Assembly (NCBI RefSeq): GCF_042242105.1
Contig: NC_092013.1
Location: forward strand, 14,129,618 to 14,193,617
From: Pempheris klunzingeri
Lineage: Eukaryota > Chordata > Actinopteri > Acropomatiformes > Pempheridae
Direction: 5' to 3'
DNA: 64,000 nt
A program made the translations under genes and the position numbers. This document shows positions 1 through 11,722 of the stretch, in pieces (the stretch's first letter is position 1; each line of letters opens with the position of its first letter). Under the pieces are notes generated by a model, which worked only from the letters and a program-made list of their open reading frames with translations, was not told where the DNA came from and searched no databases.

Positions 1-1558
1 TTTTTAACTCAGAAAAACGGTGCCCTTAACTGCCCCCACCAAATAAATCTAACAGAGGAAGCCGCCAATACCAGTCCCTGGCTGTTAGCCTTGGAAACGT
101 GGCTGCATCATGACCTTAAACCTCATGAATGGCTGTTGTTTTAGGCACGTCGTTACTGTCTGAGAAATCAGAAAATTATGGCAGTTTGCTGTCCCGCTCA
201 GGAAGTGATATACGTGACAGATATCCACACATTTCATGCTGTCACTTGGTCACTAATGGACCAATAAACAGGATGATGTGAAGAGATGGAAGATGATCGA
301 GTAAATGTCTCTTTCTCTCTCTCCTGTGAACATGGTCGACTGTGTTATCACGCCTCGCTTCAAATCCATATTCCTATCATGGATGACATGCCTTATATCT
401 CCCATTAAGGTCTCCTGAGTAATGACCCATCTAATAGTTAACGTATACCTTAAGTGTAGTTAATATCTCCGCATAACATTAAGTAGCCTTATTAGATGAA
501 ACTATTAATGCTTTGAAGTGTATGAGAATGGATGAGAGCCTTAGCATTAATGCTGAGGTCCACTTGACATGTATTGATTCATGGTGAAAAAGGCAGAGAG
601 AAAAACGTTCGTCTATTCAATGAGGTTTGACCATGCCGAGGTGTGTTCCTTTATTTTTGTGTATTGCTGTGCAAGTGTGTGAGTGATGCAGCAAATTGTC
701 CATTTGCGGTATATCCGATGGGCTCAGGGATGTCATTAGTCACAGCGTGCTCGTTCTCATTAAATGGCCCAGTCGCCATGGCAGCCCCACAAAGGCCAGC
801 CCCCCCTCCCCCCAGCGCATGGAGAGTGACAGGCCAATTAGAGCGGGGCGCTGTGACATGCAGTCTGCTGTGATTACAGCTCTGAGGAGAGAGGAGCCAG
901 GCAGGGGACACCATACACCGGCAAGGTCCCAACAAGATCCATCTCCAAACAAACACGATGAGCCTGGGCCCTGGAGGTCATGTCTGCTCCGAGAGGCCGA
1001 CATCCTCATCCCTCCATTACACGTGGCAGCTGCCATCCACAGCAGTTAGCTGCAATACCAATGGAGAGAGAAGTACAGACTACAACACCCAGAGGGCTTT
1101 GGGCACACATCAGACGCCGACAGGTTGATTGTCCTGCGTTATTCTGTGTTGGAGATCTTCATCACCTGTCACACACCACACATGCTGCTTTGCTATAATC
1201 CTCTCCAGTCTGCATCTTTTGGGGAAAGCGTGTGACAATTCTGTTAAGTGCAAGTCATGGAGACGCAGCAGGAGAGTGAAGAAAATATTCTAATCTTGGC
1301 AATGATGACAGTGAGTGTGTCATCGAGTCTGTCAGCTTTTCTCCACAATAATGATTCAAGGAATAACACACACAATGAGGCGAGACAAGACACAAGACAA
1401 ACATATGGACGCATGACTGATATAGAACTGTAATGTGATGCTAAAAACATATTTTACACATTTAAATACAAGGAACTACCACATCGGCAACCATCACCAT
1501 CAAAGAGGCTGAAACGAAATAGAATAGAATAGAATAGTCGCCAAAACAATCGTGCCGC
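1..1558. other. Gene-free spacer with a possible conserved noncoding block
   Basis: No open frame here has splice sites or recognisable protein similarity. Positions about 740-930 are GC-richer than their surroundings and look like non-repetitive regulatory DNA, with GGCCAATTAGAG followed by a GTGATTAC-type homeobox-like site. A short (AGAAT)n run sits near 1515-1536. Function is unknown. Confidence 0.4.
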
Positions 1559-1566
1559 ATGTTTAA

Positions 1567-1799
1567 TTTAGTAGCAGTTCTGGAGCTTTTGATCATATCA
1601 CATAATCTTTGTCCAGTTGTCATTGAATTGCATATGTTCAAATTTCAATTTTCTGACCACTTTAAGGATTTCTTATCCATGTTGGTTTAAAAATTGAAAT
1701 TGAAGGTTCATCCTTGACCTTTGAAACGGCGAGCAAATCAACCACTTACCACTTACATCATTTAGTAGCTGTTCTGGAGCTTTCATTCATATCATACAT
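1567..1799. repeat. Direct repeat pair, degraded dispersed repeat
   Basis: A stretch of about 37 bases beginning TTTAGTAGCAGTTCTGGAGC near 1567 recurs with a few changes near 1760 (TTTAGTAGCTGTTCTGGAGC). The copies are about 193 bases apart. The wording matches a common teleost interspersed repeat that I know by sight but cannot assign to a class. Confidence 0.5.
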
Positions 1800-1926
1800 T
1801 TAGCAGGATGAGAACTGGGAACGAAACCCTGAGATAACAGCTGCACTACAGGAAGAAAGAGCCAGCAGTCTGAGCAGGAAAAACTCACCCAGGGCGAAGC
1901 GAGGTGAGGCCTAAAGGTCTATATAT

Positions 1927-2427
1927 AGGCCTACTTCGCAAGAACAGAGAAATTTGTTCGTTTTCTCGAGATGGCAAGAACAAGAACAAAGTTCGTTCTG
2001 GCCAGGACATTTCATACTTCACAAGAAACTCAAGTGCAGAACTCCTGGCAAGTCTTCATAGGGCCCTCCTACTGCAGCACATGTCACGCACGGGAATGAC
2101 AACTGTAACAAGAGACTGTCTCTGGTGGGTTCTCCCAGCACGTACACCAAGGCCCGGACACGGTTCACAGTCCAATGTCCAATGTGACCAGCCCACACCC
2201 CCACAACAACATTTCCACTTTTACACATTAACCACACCCACTTCAGATTTCTGACCAATCACACAATAGTCCTCGGACACCACATGAGAAAAAAGTTCTG
2301 CCCAGATGATGTGTCAAGAACAAGCTGCAAGAACTCCCAAACCAGGGCTGCAAGAAAATAATGATGTCATTTATGAGAGAGAACAAGAGAGAGAACAAAT
2401 TTCTCTGTTTTTGCGGAGTACAGGCCT
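1927..2427. mobile_element. Non-autonomous DNA transposon with 33-35 bp terminal inverted repeats
   Basis: The left end (1927-1959) begins AGGCCTACTTCGCAAGAACA and continues GAGAAATTTGTTC. The reverse complement of 2393-2427 reads AGGCCTGTACTCCGCAAAAA and continues CAGAGAAATTTGTTC. The two ends match apart from a 2-base offset and a few substitutions. The interior (about 430 bp) has no transposase-like frame. The superfamily is undetermined, and no clear target-site duplication was confirmed. Confidence 0.6.
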
Positions 2428-2439
2428 TTACTTTCAATT

Positions 2440-3000
2440 TCTTTGCAGCTCAGTCGAAGTTGTAAGTGTCGAGCTAGCTAGCTACAAATGAGGGAAAGCT
2501 AGTGGCAGCTAACGTTAACGGCAGCGATGTGTGGGGCTTTTCTCTACTTTCACACCCGACCTAAAACTCGTCGCTGCGAGCTGGTTTAGCGCTAAATTGC
2601 GACCAATGAGCCAACCCGTTCCCGCACAACACTCCGTTTAGCTGCTAAACCAGCATTTGAGCAACTTTTTAGCAGCTTTTCCTCCTCTGGGTCCTGACGT
2701 TGTCGAGGATGTGACCTTCCCTGAGTTCCTAAAGCATGAAAGCCATCCATCGATGAGCCTCCCTACTTGATGATGGCCTAGCAGGTTAGCTAGCTAGCCA
2801 GCTTCCTTATCCAACTGCAGGCTGATTAGAGAGCAGCTACTGGATAACAACCTAAAATATAGCTGCTGTATCCAGCAGAGAGGGTTTAAAATTACCCTCA
2901 GTGTCGTTTTGGGTCCAGAATAACCAGTTCATCGAGTTGTTGGACTTGGTGTTCGTGCTAGCATGAGGCTAAACGGCTAAACACACAGAACAGATGGAAA
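2440..3000. other. Promoter-like, GCTAGC-rich stretch without an attached gene
   Basis: The stretch has repeated GCTAGC and AACGTTAAC motifs and raised CpG. This resembles the sequence around the first exons of tusc2, rassf1C and zmynd10 elsewhere in this window. No initiating exon or downstream coding frame could be joined to it. It could be a noncoding-RNA promoter, a distant first exon, or a copied 5' region. Confidence 0.3.
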
Positions 3001-3921
3001 ACTTATTATTGCCAGAAAGGTCCATTTGCTGAAGAAGGCTTTATTCAAAAGCTCCAAAAGCTTGCAAGTGAACCTCGAGTTTAGAATATTTAATCATAGG
3101 AATGTGTTGCCAAGATCAAGAATGAATTTCCTCGTGTAGAATTGCTCAGGAACAGAACAGAATAGAAATATATCTGCAACACAGCTATGCTCACGCATAC
3201 ATGGAGAGAAATTGCAGAATTTAGCTGCTGTAGGCCATGACTGCAGCAAGTAGAGGAGTTAAATGCCACTTAAAGCTTTTTCTGTGAGCCACAATAGAGA
3301 AAATAGAAAAAAGGGAGAAGAAAAGAACACTCTGTCTGGGCAGATCAAGCCATTGGCCTCTCTCACTGCACATCTTTTGTGTTTCAGAGAGAATGGTTCA
3401 CTGCCCTTTGACAATAAAAACCATGGGGAAAAAAAACACATAATTTTCTTCAGGCAATGTTGTCCTCCATTGCTAGCTGACACATGAGCAGCCTCACAAA
3501 AAGATGGAAATTCGCATTTTGGTCGCAGTTTTCTTGGAATTGCATTTCTACTCGTACATAAACATAGCCTACTGATTTTTTTTTTCCTTTCATCCAAAGG
3601 AGGCGGAGATGACATGGTGGAACAGAAAGGCTGCGACAGAGTAATGATTTAATTGCTGGCAAGGAGAAAAAGAATGCAAAGGCAGTGATTTTGTTATACG
3701 ATATTTATCTTGTTGTCAAATGCAATTATCCCCAAACACAGGGCTAAAACTATCACTGAAAACACAAAGAGAAGGTCACACCTTTCAATTTCTACTCCTG
3801 TTTTTCGCACAAACATGGATTCACATGTGAGGCGAATGAATATTTTCTCACATTTAAGTATAATGCCAAGATATTTGTACACACTGAAATCACAGTCACT
3901 TACACATGTTTGCCCTAACCT

Positions 3922-3962
<41 letters not shown>

Positions 3963-4189
3963 AGACACACATGAATAACACGTAAAATAATAAGTAGCTG
4001 GGCCTTGGGCATAATCAGTCTCAGTGGCCCCCTCCCATACTAATATAAATACTTGTATAAATAACTGAATCAACACTAACTAATAAAGCACACTAACTAA
4101 ACACTGCAGCATCTGTAGTGGTTATTAACGAAATTGGTAAAGGACTGTTTAGACCTGTAAGTAAACATCACTCTGTACTCTGCACTGTA
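3001..4189. other. Spacer with a CA microsatellite
   Basis: No gene was recognised. An uninterrupted CA tract lies at about 3924-3958. The rest is AT-rich and shows nothing I can identify. Confidence 0.5.
3924..3958. repeat. (CA)n microsatellite
   Basis: About 17 uninterrupted CA units. Confidence 0.95.
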
Positions 4190-4652
4190 TGAGCTTTACG
4201 CCCATGTGTGACCGTTGATCTCTCAAAACCGGGGTGTGACCACGCTACTATAACAGCCTCTGTGCTTCAGGGAGGTCATTCTATGTGATTTCGGTGCCTG
4301 GCTGCAGCTATTTGCTCCCATTCAGTGACAAGAGCATTAATGATGTCGGCCAATGATGTTGGGTGATAAGGCCTCGCTCACAGTTTGTCCCAACAGATCA
4401 CAAAAAGTCTGAGTTCAGGGCTCTGTGAGGGCCAATCAGGATCTTCAATCTCAGAAAATCTTTTCTTTATGGACCTTGCTGTGGTCCTTCCCAAAACTGT
4501 TGCCACAAAGCTGGATGTGCAATATTGTCTAAAATATGAATCTGTGTTGTAGCTTTAATATTTATCACTTATTTTGAAATAATTGCCCCAAACTGTAATA
4601 ACAGCCCAGACCAAAAGCCAGAGTGTTCACACATTTTTTAGTATATAGTTTG
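4190..4652 (-). mobile_element. Degraded Tc1/mariner element, transposase C-terminal remnant
   Basis: Read on the minus strand, the block contains recognisable Tc1-type transposase sequence: DWP.QSP near 4430, then a stretch resembling ARPYHPTSLADIINALVTEW near 4330-4380. Further right are a gapped piece of the transposase 5' part and an end resembling the family terminus (CATACTTTTGGCCATATAG) near 4625-4650. The frame is broken and the middle is deleted. This identification rests on memory of teleost Tc1 consensus sequences. Confidence 0.7.
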
Positions 4653-7600
4653 TTTGTTTTTTAAGGTTTGCTTAGAGAGAGAAAGAGAGCATTACAGAAC
4701 ATTATTTAGAACATTATTTCCTTTGTGAGCGTTCAGGTCTTTATTCTACCCTGGAAGACAAAGCTAGAAAAAATTAAACTAATTTTGCGAATACCCTGTC
4801 TAAAGAGAGAGAGTTACAGTCTTTCATAATAAAACACAACTAAATATGTTAGATGAAGGTTCCCATATTGGGATCCACTCACTACAAAACACTAATTACG
4901 GATCTCTGGTCTTTTGTATTAAAATTGGACACACAACACTCTCATCCATCACCTGGAGTGCCACGCCTTTATCTGCTTTTCTACATAAAAACGCACTACT
5001 TCCTATGCTGGACACAAACTGTGACGTGTGGATTTGTCCAATATGAAAGTAATTCCTGGGAAACTGGGCTGTGGGGCTGTGAGTGGTTAGCTTCACTGTT
5101 CCCCGACTACAGCACCCCTGCATACAGATAAACAGGCACACCTACGTACAAAGGCCTTAGATATCCACTATTATGCAAAACATTATCCATTATGTTTGCC
5201 AACTTATTGCAGGATTGCTATAAAGGACATTGCTCTCTTTTATCTCTGTTTCTTTCCGTCTTTTCCTCTTTCTCCCTGAGGACATAAAACTGACTGAAAT
5301 TTAAGATGACAGGACAAGGTGAGTGAGGGGGGGAAGAGGCTCTAAGTCACTTAAGAGTAAGAACTCCAAGAAAAAGATGATAAAAGAGAGAGTAACACAA
5401 GCCCGGAGTGAGAATTGTAAGAAATAACTTTGAGTGGCAACAGAGTGAGGGAGAGTCTGGGGCTTTGAAAATGAAAGGAAAAGTGTAGCGAGAGAGAGTG
5501 AAAGAGACAAAATAAAAGAGGAGAGGACAGTGGTTGAAGGGTTAAGGGCGAAGTTGGAGTCTATGTGACAGTATCAAAGCCACAGGAGCAGCAGAGAAAA
5601 GCTGTTAACGGGAGCTCACCGTGCCTTAATCGATTGTGAACTGTGCTGCAGAGCACAGCCAATCACAAGAGCTCCTGGAGACTTCTCTGGGTTAGAGCAC
5701 TTACACGCTGTCTACCGCCCGATCAGGGAGACGACACAGGGAGAGGAGAGTGAAAGAGACAGAAAGAGGCAGAGGGAAAAAAAAACAAAGAGATGAAGAG
5801 GGAGGGTGGTGTTAGTTGGGAGAGCGAAAAGTGGGACTTCAAGATTGTGGCTTCTCTTTTTCATCTTGGTGACCTTGAAAGCCCTTGTTAGGGGATGTAT
5901 GTTGGAGTGAATATGCATTTAATGTCCTTTCTTTTGCTCCATTTGTCTGTCTTGTGTCTCTCTGTCTGCCTTTTGGCTGCCTTTCCTTAAATCCACACAG
6001 GCCATTTTCCAGATGACTATATGTTGTATGCCTGACCTTTAAAGTCATGTCATATGGCATCAAAAGGAAATTCGAGCATTGTAACAGCACATGACATTTT
6101 GTAAGGAGCGTCTTGAATGGACAAATCCCTCTGACATGAAACTTCTGGAAACTCTTCCCCTTGCATAATATGAAAAGAAAGCCCACAGATACATCTTGGA
6201 TACAACGACTGCACTCATCACAAAGAAAATACTCAGACAGAAGAATATCTTTCTGACACAAAACCAATGAAAATGTAAATAGATGCAGAAAGCTGCTTAT
6301 GTGATCTAGTTCTATCATCTTCATCTATGTGTTTGATCTCGCTATTCTGGGTTTTGACATTGTATCTGCCTCATTAGTTGGAACAACTCACAAAACATCC
6401 ACTAAACTCAGCAATTGACAAGCTGATGTGGCTTGAGACAGAATTAACTGACTGAACCAATAACGTCTCTTTGTGACAACTCCGGCACTAATTTTTATAC
6501 AGATGTAAGTCTTCAGTCTAATGAACTTTTGCTTGCTATAATTGGGAATTTGTAAATGAGTAAATTGTAACAGCTATGACTCAGTAAATTGATGCTTTCT
6601 GTTTATTTTGGGCGTGTTACAGTGAGATCCACACAGCAGTGTGCTGCCTGATGCCCCGACTGTGAACCAAAACGGTGAATAAATCTCCAGAGAAAGCTGT
6701 TCCCATTTTTGAAAACCATGAGTTTGCACAAATAATAGACAGTAATTTTTGGATAAAAAGGGATACTAAAGGGATAAAAATACTAGTCTTTCATTCTGTA
6801 TGTTCTCTATATAATTTTACTGACAATAAACATTTTTCTAAGGTATTTCTCCATAAAACATGGTAGAATAATCTACAGGGTTTATGGTGTAATAGACAGT
6901 AAATATAACTCTGAAACATCCGATCAAAGTTTGAATTAATGCAGAGTTTTGAAGTGCTAAAATGCCTTTACCTGCAGACATTTCACAGGAATTTAAAGTT
7001 CAAAAAGTAAATTGGGTCCAGTCGACTGTATCTATCCAATCTATTTAATGACATTTTAAAGCCATCTTTGCCTCTATGGGAAGAACTGAAATTAAAAAGA
7101 AGTGGTCTCTTCTCTTTGTTCTTCTTACGAGAATAACCACTGTATTTGATTCGCTTGAGGCTGTGAAAGAGTAGAAAAATGGAAATTATGTAATCCTGGT
7201 TAAATCCATCTCGGCTGGACCGATGAAATTGCATCTCCCAGTCAAAGTCAGAAAGATTAAATATATCGGTAATCTATAGATTGTTTTTCTTGTGCCAGAA
7301 CTGGATCCACTGGTAAATAAAGTTGTGTATCATCAGCACTGAAGATTAACATCATCTAACCTACATCAGTGGTGTCATTTACCACTCACTGACTTCTTAT
7401 TAAATAAATTCAATCTAAAAATGGACATAAGAACAAAGAGACTCTTTGTAAATTGTCACACTGAGAAGATTTTAAAGGCACATTGTAAAATTGCAATCAT
7501 AGACATACATGTGTCCCCATACAGGACGGGGCTGAAGACACAACGCAGTAAACACAGACACTGAATAATGAGGGTCAAAAAGTGGCGGCCTGAAACCTTC

Positions 7601-8059
7601 TCACGCTACAAAAACACTGCACAAGAATTCATTTCTTAGTCAAATCCACCAACACGTCAAGACTGATTTTACACATCAAGATCACAAGTCATCACCTGGA
7701 GTGCCTCTAAGCCTTGTGAAAACAGTTACATCATCTCTTCTGCGACTCTTTATCAAGCTGGAGAAAAAACCCTGGTTAATGTCAACTGGGTTATCACAGG
7801 CTTAAAGTATAACTCCTGACCTGGGCCCTAGTTTTACATATTTTCAGTACAAAATTACTCGTAGGTACAAAAACCTTTGTTCCAGTAGCTCATCTTCACC
7901 AGGCAGCTGAGAATGGCCAGTGAACAGGCTGTAGCTAATGGGTGCAATGCTGTCCTTCAGGGTCATCCGACCGTGTTTGTCTTTGCCACAAATAGGATCA
8001 GATCGTTAGTCGAAGTGTCTGACAACATTACAGAAAGGGTCTAAACAGAGAGAGGCCTG
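4653..8059. other. AT-rich spacer, nothing recognised
   Basis: Open frames here are short, lack splice context and match no family I know. Purine-rich GAGA tracts occur around 5310-5520 and 5730-5810. No RNA gene was seen. Confidence 0.5.
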
Positions 8060-8440
8060 TAAGATCCTTTTTATTTAATCAGAAACAGCTGTTGTACCAC
8101 GCTAGTCAAACCCACCAGACTCTACTGACAAAAACAGTAATTTTACCTCACAAAATACAGTGGTGACTGGTCTACCACTGCTTCGATCAGTTAGTTAGTT
8201 TATGCTATTATGTCTTACACAAATCTTTTGTTGGATCCAATCTTACCCTTTAAAACACCAAAGTAAGTCAATTAAACAAACACACTAATTAACCGAGATG
8301 GTGGTAGACCAGCAACTCACATGCAAAGTTACTGTTTTTATTAATGGAATCTGGCGACTTTCAACCAAGCCAGATAATAGCTGTTTCTAGTTAAACAATA
8401 GCAATCTTACATGTCTGTTTCTGCAAGGATCTTGTCAGAC
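8060..8440. repeat. Imperfect foldback repeat with arms of about 130-140 bp
   Basis: The left arm (about 8062-8195) and the reverse complement of the right arm (about 8298-8440) share ordered blocks: GAAACAGCT, an ACAGTAA block and a perfect TGGTCTACCAC core. About 100 bases separate the arms. The layout fits an old foldback MITE. Arm identity is moderate and the exact ends are not defined. Confidence 0.5.
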
Positions 8441-8670
8441 TCTTCAAATAACCTAACCTGTAAGTGGCAAAAACAACCACTTCTAGTGGACATGCTCTGA
8501 TCCGCCAGAACTGCCGCGAAGGATTACATTGCTACCATTCAATGTGAATGTAAATTTAAAAATAAAATGTAAGCTTACTGCTGATCCATTGCGTTTGGAA
8601 ACTGAAAGGTCATTATTGTAACAATGTACTTTTACCAACCTATAATATATGCCTCCACTCTGGAGATATA

Positions 8671-8864
8671 CAGCAAAAAAGTATTTAGTCAGCCACCAAT
8701 TGTGCAAGTTCTCCCACTTAAAAAGATGAGAGAGGCCTGTAATTTTCATCATAGGTACACTTCAACTATGAGAGACAGAATGGGGGGGAAAGAATCCAGG
8801 AAATCACATTGTAGGATTTTTAATGAATTAATTAGTAAATTCCTCGGTAAAATAAGTATTTGGT
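8671..8864 (+). mobile_element. 5' fragment of a Tc1-like element
   Basis: From CAGCAAAAAAGTATTTAGTC to about 8864 the sequence is nearly identical to the first 195 bases of the element at 10354. It lacks the TGGGG of the terminal CAGTGGGGC. Similarity stops abruptly at 8864 and no right terminal repeat follows, so this is a truncated copy. Confidence 0.85.
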
Positions 8865-10353
8865 ACCATGTGGAGACTGTAAGAGCTGTGGTTGACGGCG
8901 CAGGCAGCATTTAGCATGTTGAAGAAAGGCTTTCCATTTCAAAACTGTGATCACTTCTCTCTATCGCAAAGAATGAAACACTGTAATCACAGTGATATTC
9001 AGTCAATTGTAAGCCTCATAGAGGTGCACTGCTAAGTCTCTGATGTTCCCTTTAAGACAATGCAATTGTAAATTTATACATTTGCGTCCTAAAATTGTAC
9101 CTATTGAAAACATGCAGTAGATTTTTACTGCATAACAACATCCTCTATCTGTTTTCTAACAAAATGACAAGCCACTTTTAAAGTAAAATATCAGGTTTCT
9201 CCAGACACAAAACCTGTGATGCTATTCTGAGGTGAAAATCTCATTATTTTTGCTTGACTGGTTTCACCTGTTAGTGAATAATTTTGCCATAATCATCAGT
9301 AGGGAAACAGGAGATGGGCTGCCAGATTGAGACATCAGGCTCTGTGTTGATAACATAAAAGAGCATTCAAGGAGGACTCCAACGGAGAATATCAAAGGAG
9401 GAGGAGGGGAGAAAATTCTCCACTACATTCATCTTTGGTGGTTTAATTTTAATTTGATGGCATGGTGTTTACACTGTAGGGTGCCAGTGTCTACATAAAC
9501 CTGTTACTCAGTTACTCATCTGAGTCTAGGTCGGCCAGCTCGCCCCATTTAGGCTGATTCCGCACAGTAGGCATAAACTATGATTCAAATCCAATCCTCA
9601 GTGGAAATCTTTTCTTGAATGAAAATGCACGTGACAAAAGGCAAAATGGAGCATCTTCTGCTTAATTCAACCACCCAGTTGCTCCGCTAAAAAGAAAAAG
9701 TTCACCTGCAGTTTGCAGCTAATGTTTGCTCTCCTACAACATCAGCTATCATCTGCCGTGAAGGCACTGTCAGTTTGTAAAGAGCGAGCTTCAGCAGAAA
9801 ATAGTAAAAACAGTCACAAGTTAAACAGAACAGTTTTCAAGTGCAAGCAGAGTGCTGGTCAAGGGCAAATAGTCAATAACCTGAGCCGTCCCTTTAAATG
9901 TCAGTTGTCTTGGAAACAGGTGCAGAAATGGAGGAATTGGACGGTGGCTGCGCGACCCGGGAGCCACCGTTTAGTAACGCCCAAGAACAACAGCGTGCCA
10001 CCCTGTGGAGCCACGCTGCTCCACTGAAGCACTGAAAGCTGCAATTGAAGCAGACTGGGGGGTAGAAGACCATGAAAAAGTGGAGAGACCACCTGATGCT
10101 GTAATCCCCATCCTCAGTATAATTCATGAAAAATAAGTGTGGGACTCAAAGCATGAACAAGTGAACTGTCACACATGTTCATATGATGAAATATTCCTGC
10201 AGTTATATCACTCTATATGGATATGTCTTCTAATGAAAGGATGAAATAATAATGATGAGAAAAATATAATTAATGTTGAATTCCTTGCCATCAGCTCTTG
10301 AATGTTAAATTCTGACTATCACAGCCTAATATATGTTTGTATTTGTAGACATA
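8865..10353. other. Spacer, nothing recognised
   Basis: No supported gene. A short perfect hairpin (ACGGTGGCT at 9941 and AGCCACCGT at 9962) lies in a GC-rich patch. The rest is AT-rich. Confidence 0.5.
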
Positions 10354-10762
10354 CAGTGGGGCAAAAAAGTAATTAGTCAGCCACCAATTGTGCAAGTTCT
10401 CCCACTTAAAAAGATGAGAGAGGCCTGTAATTTTCATCAAAGGTACACTTCAACTATGAGAGACAGAATGGGGGGAAAGAATCCAGGAAATAACATTGTA
10501 GGATTTTTAATGAATTAATTGGTAAATTCCTCAGTAAAATAAGTATTTGGTCACCTACAAACAAGCAAGATTTCTGGCTCTCACAGACCTGTAACTTCTT
10601 CTTTAAGAGGCTCCTCTGTCCTCCACTCGTTACCTGTATTAATGGCACCTGTTTGAACTGGTTATCAGTATAAAAGACACCTGTCCACAACCTCAAACAG
10701 TCACACTCCAAACTCCACAACTGCACAATTGGTGGCTGACTAAATACTTTTTAGCCCCACTG
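10354..10762 (+). mobile_element. Internally deleted Tc1-like transposon (MITE-like)
   Basis: The terminal inverted repeats are about 40 bp. The left end starts CAGTGGGGCAAAAAAGTAAT; the reverse complement of the right end starts CAGTGGGGCTAAAAAGTATT. They differ at two positions. TA dinucleotides flank both sides (10352-10353 and 10763-10764), as expected for Tc1/mariner target duplication. The 409-bp element keeps the 5' leader of the teleost Tc1 family but has lost the transposase gene, so it could move only with outside transposase. Confidence 0.9.
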
Positions 10763-11424
10763 TAGTATATAAGCCCAATCATCACACTCTATAAAAGAGG
10801 CACAACATTCACTGAAAAAACAAAAACAAACTAAAGAACTCGCCCCAAAATACTGGCAGAACAGGAGTGTCTTGGTGTGGTCATAGTCACTGTGTCTCTC
10901 AGCAGAAACTCTATTCACTACTGCCCCCTGCTGTGATGTAAATGCTAACCTGGACCCTAATGTCTCACACTGAACACCTTTAAGAGGCAGACCGATGACT
11001 AAAATATCCCACTTATACTCCACTTAACTAATACTGAAGTAAAAGTAAGACTGCATGGAAAACTATTAAAAGCACAACAGCAGCTCATATGGGCACACAC
11101 TGGAGACTGAAGAGTTGGATGTGGCAGCCTGAGCGTCATTTCTCTCTTTCTGCTTGAGTTCTCCTTGACGACCAAACCTCCTCCTCTTCAAAAGAGGTGT
11201 TCGTCTTCTCTTAATAAGGACGCAAAGCAAATCTTTATAATTCTTCACTTTCCAGAATTGCTGGGTAAAATTGGTCTTGAGGAAAATTTTATGTAAAAGA
11301 AGGAAGTGCAAGAAAAAGATATTCAGCTTGTGTTCTTGTGTAATTATGTGTAATTTGATGTTTTTGAAGATAATCTGTGCCGTAAACTACCTGATCTGCT
11401 GAGATGCAATTTCAGGCTGGAGTC
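10763..11424. other. Spacer, nothing recognised
   Basis: No gene supported. A stretch near 10910-10985 looks like common teleost repeat sequence but was not classified. Confidence 0.4.
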
Positions 11425-11722
11425 ATTTTAGAGCGTCCCCACTATATAAAGAGTTTGAGCTTTTTCCTTCTGGATTGAGGTTTAGAGAACCAAACCCACC
11501 AACAGAGTATTTTATCTCTCGTGTCATTAAATCTTGCGAAGAGAATTTCACTCAGAGCACCACTGTGCCTGAGAACAGCCCCGCAGGGCTGCTGATGTGA
11601 ACGTTGACTCTTATTCTTATATGTTTTATGTGTTTTATTATGCCTGATGTTCAAGCCTCAGTGTGCTCTGTGTTTCACCTGGCTGCAAGACAAAGTTCCC
11701 CTTGAGGACAATAAAGTTAAAG
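11425..11722 (+). mobile_element. 3' end of a LINE (L2-like)
   Basis: About 11440-11545 reads in broken frames like the C-terminal end of a LINE ORF2 (FPSG...RFREPN...FIPRVIK). A 3' region follows, ending in TTCCCCTTGAGGACAATAAA at about 11697-11716. That is the typical tail of teleost L2/CR1-like LINEs. It is strongly 5'-truncated, and the exact clade is unresolved. Confidence 0.6.

Noticed and set aside
643-1198. Overlapping open frames of 70-117 codons on both strands
   Set aside because: No splice context, no recognisable family and open frames on both strands at once. This looks like GC-rich noncoding DNA.
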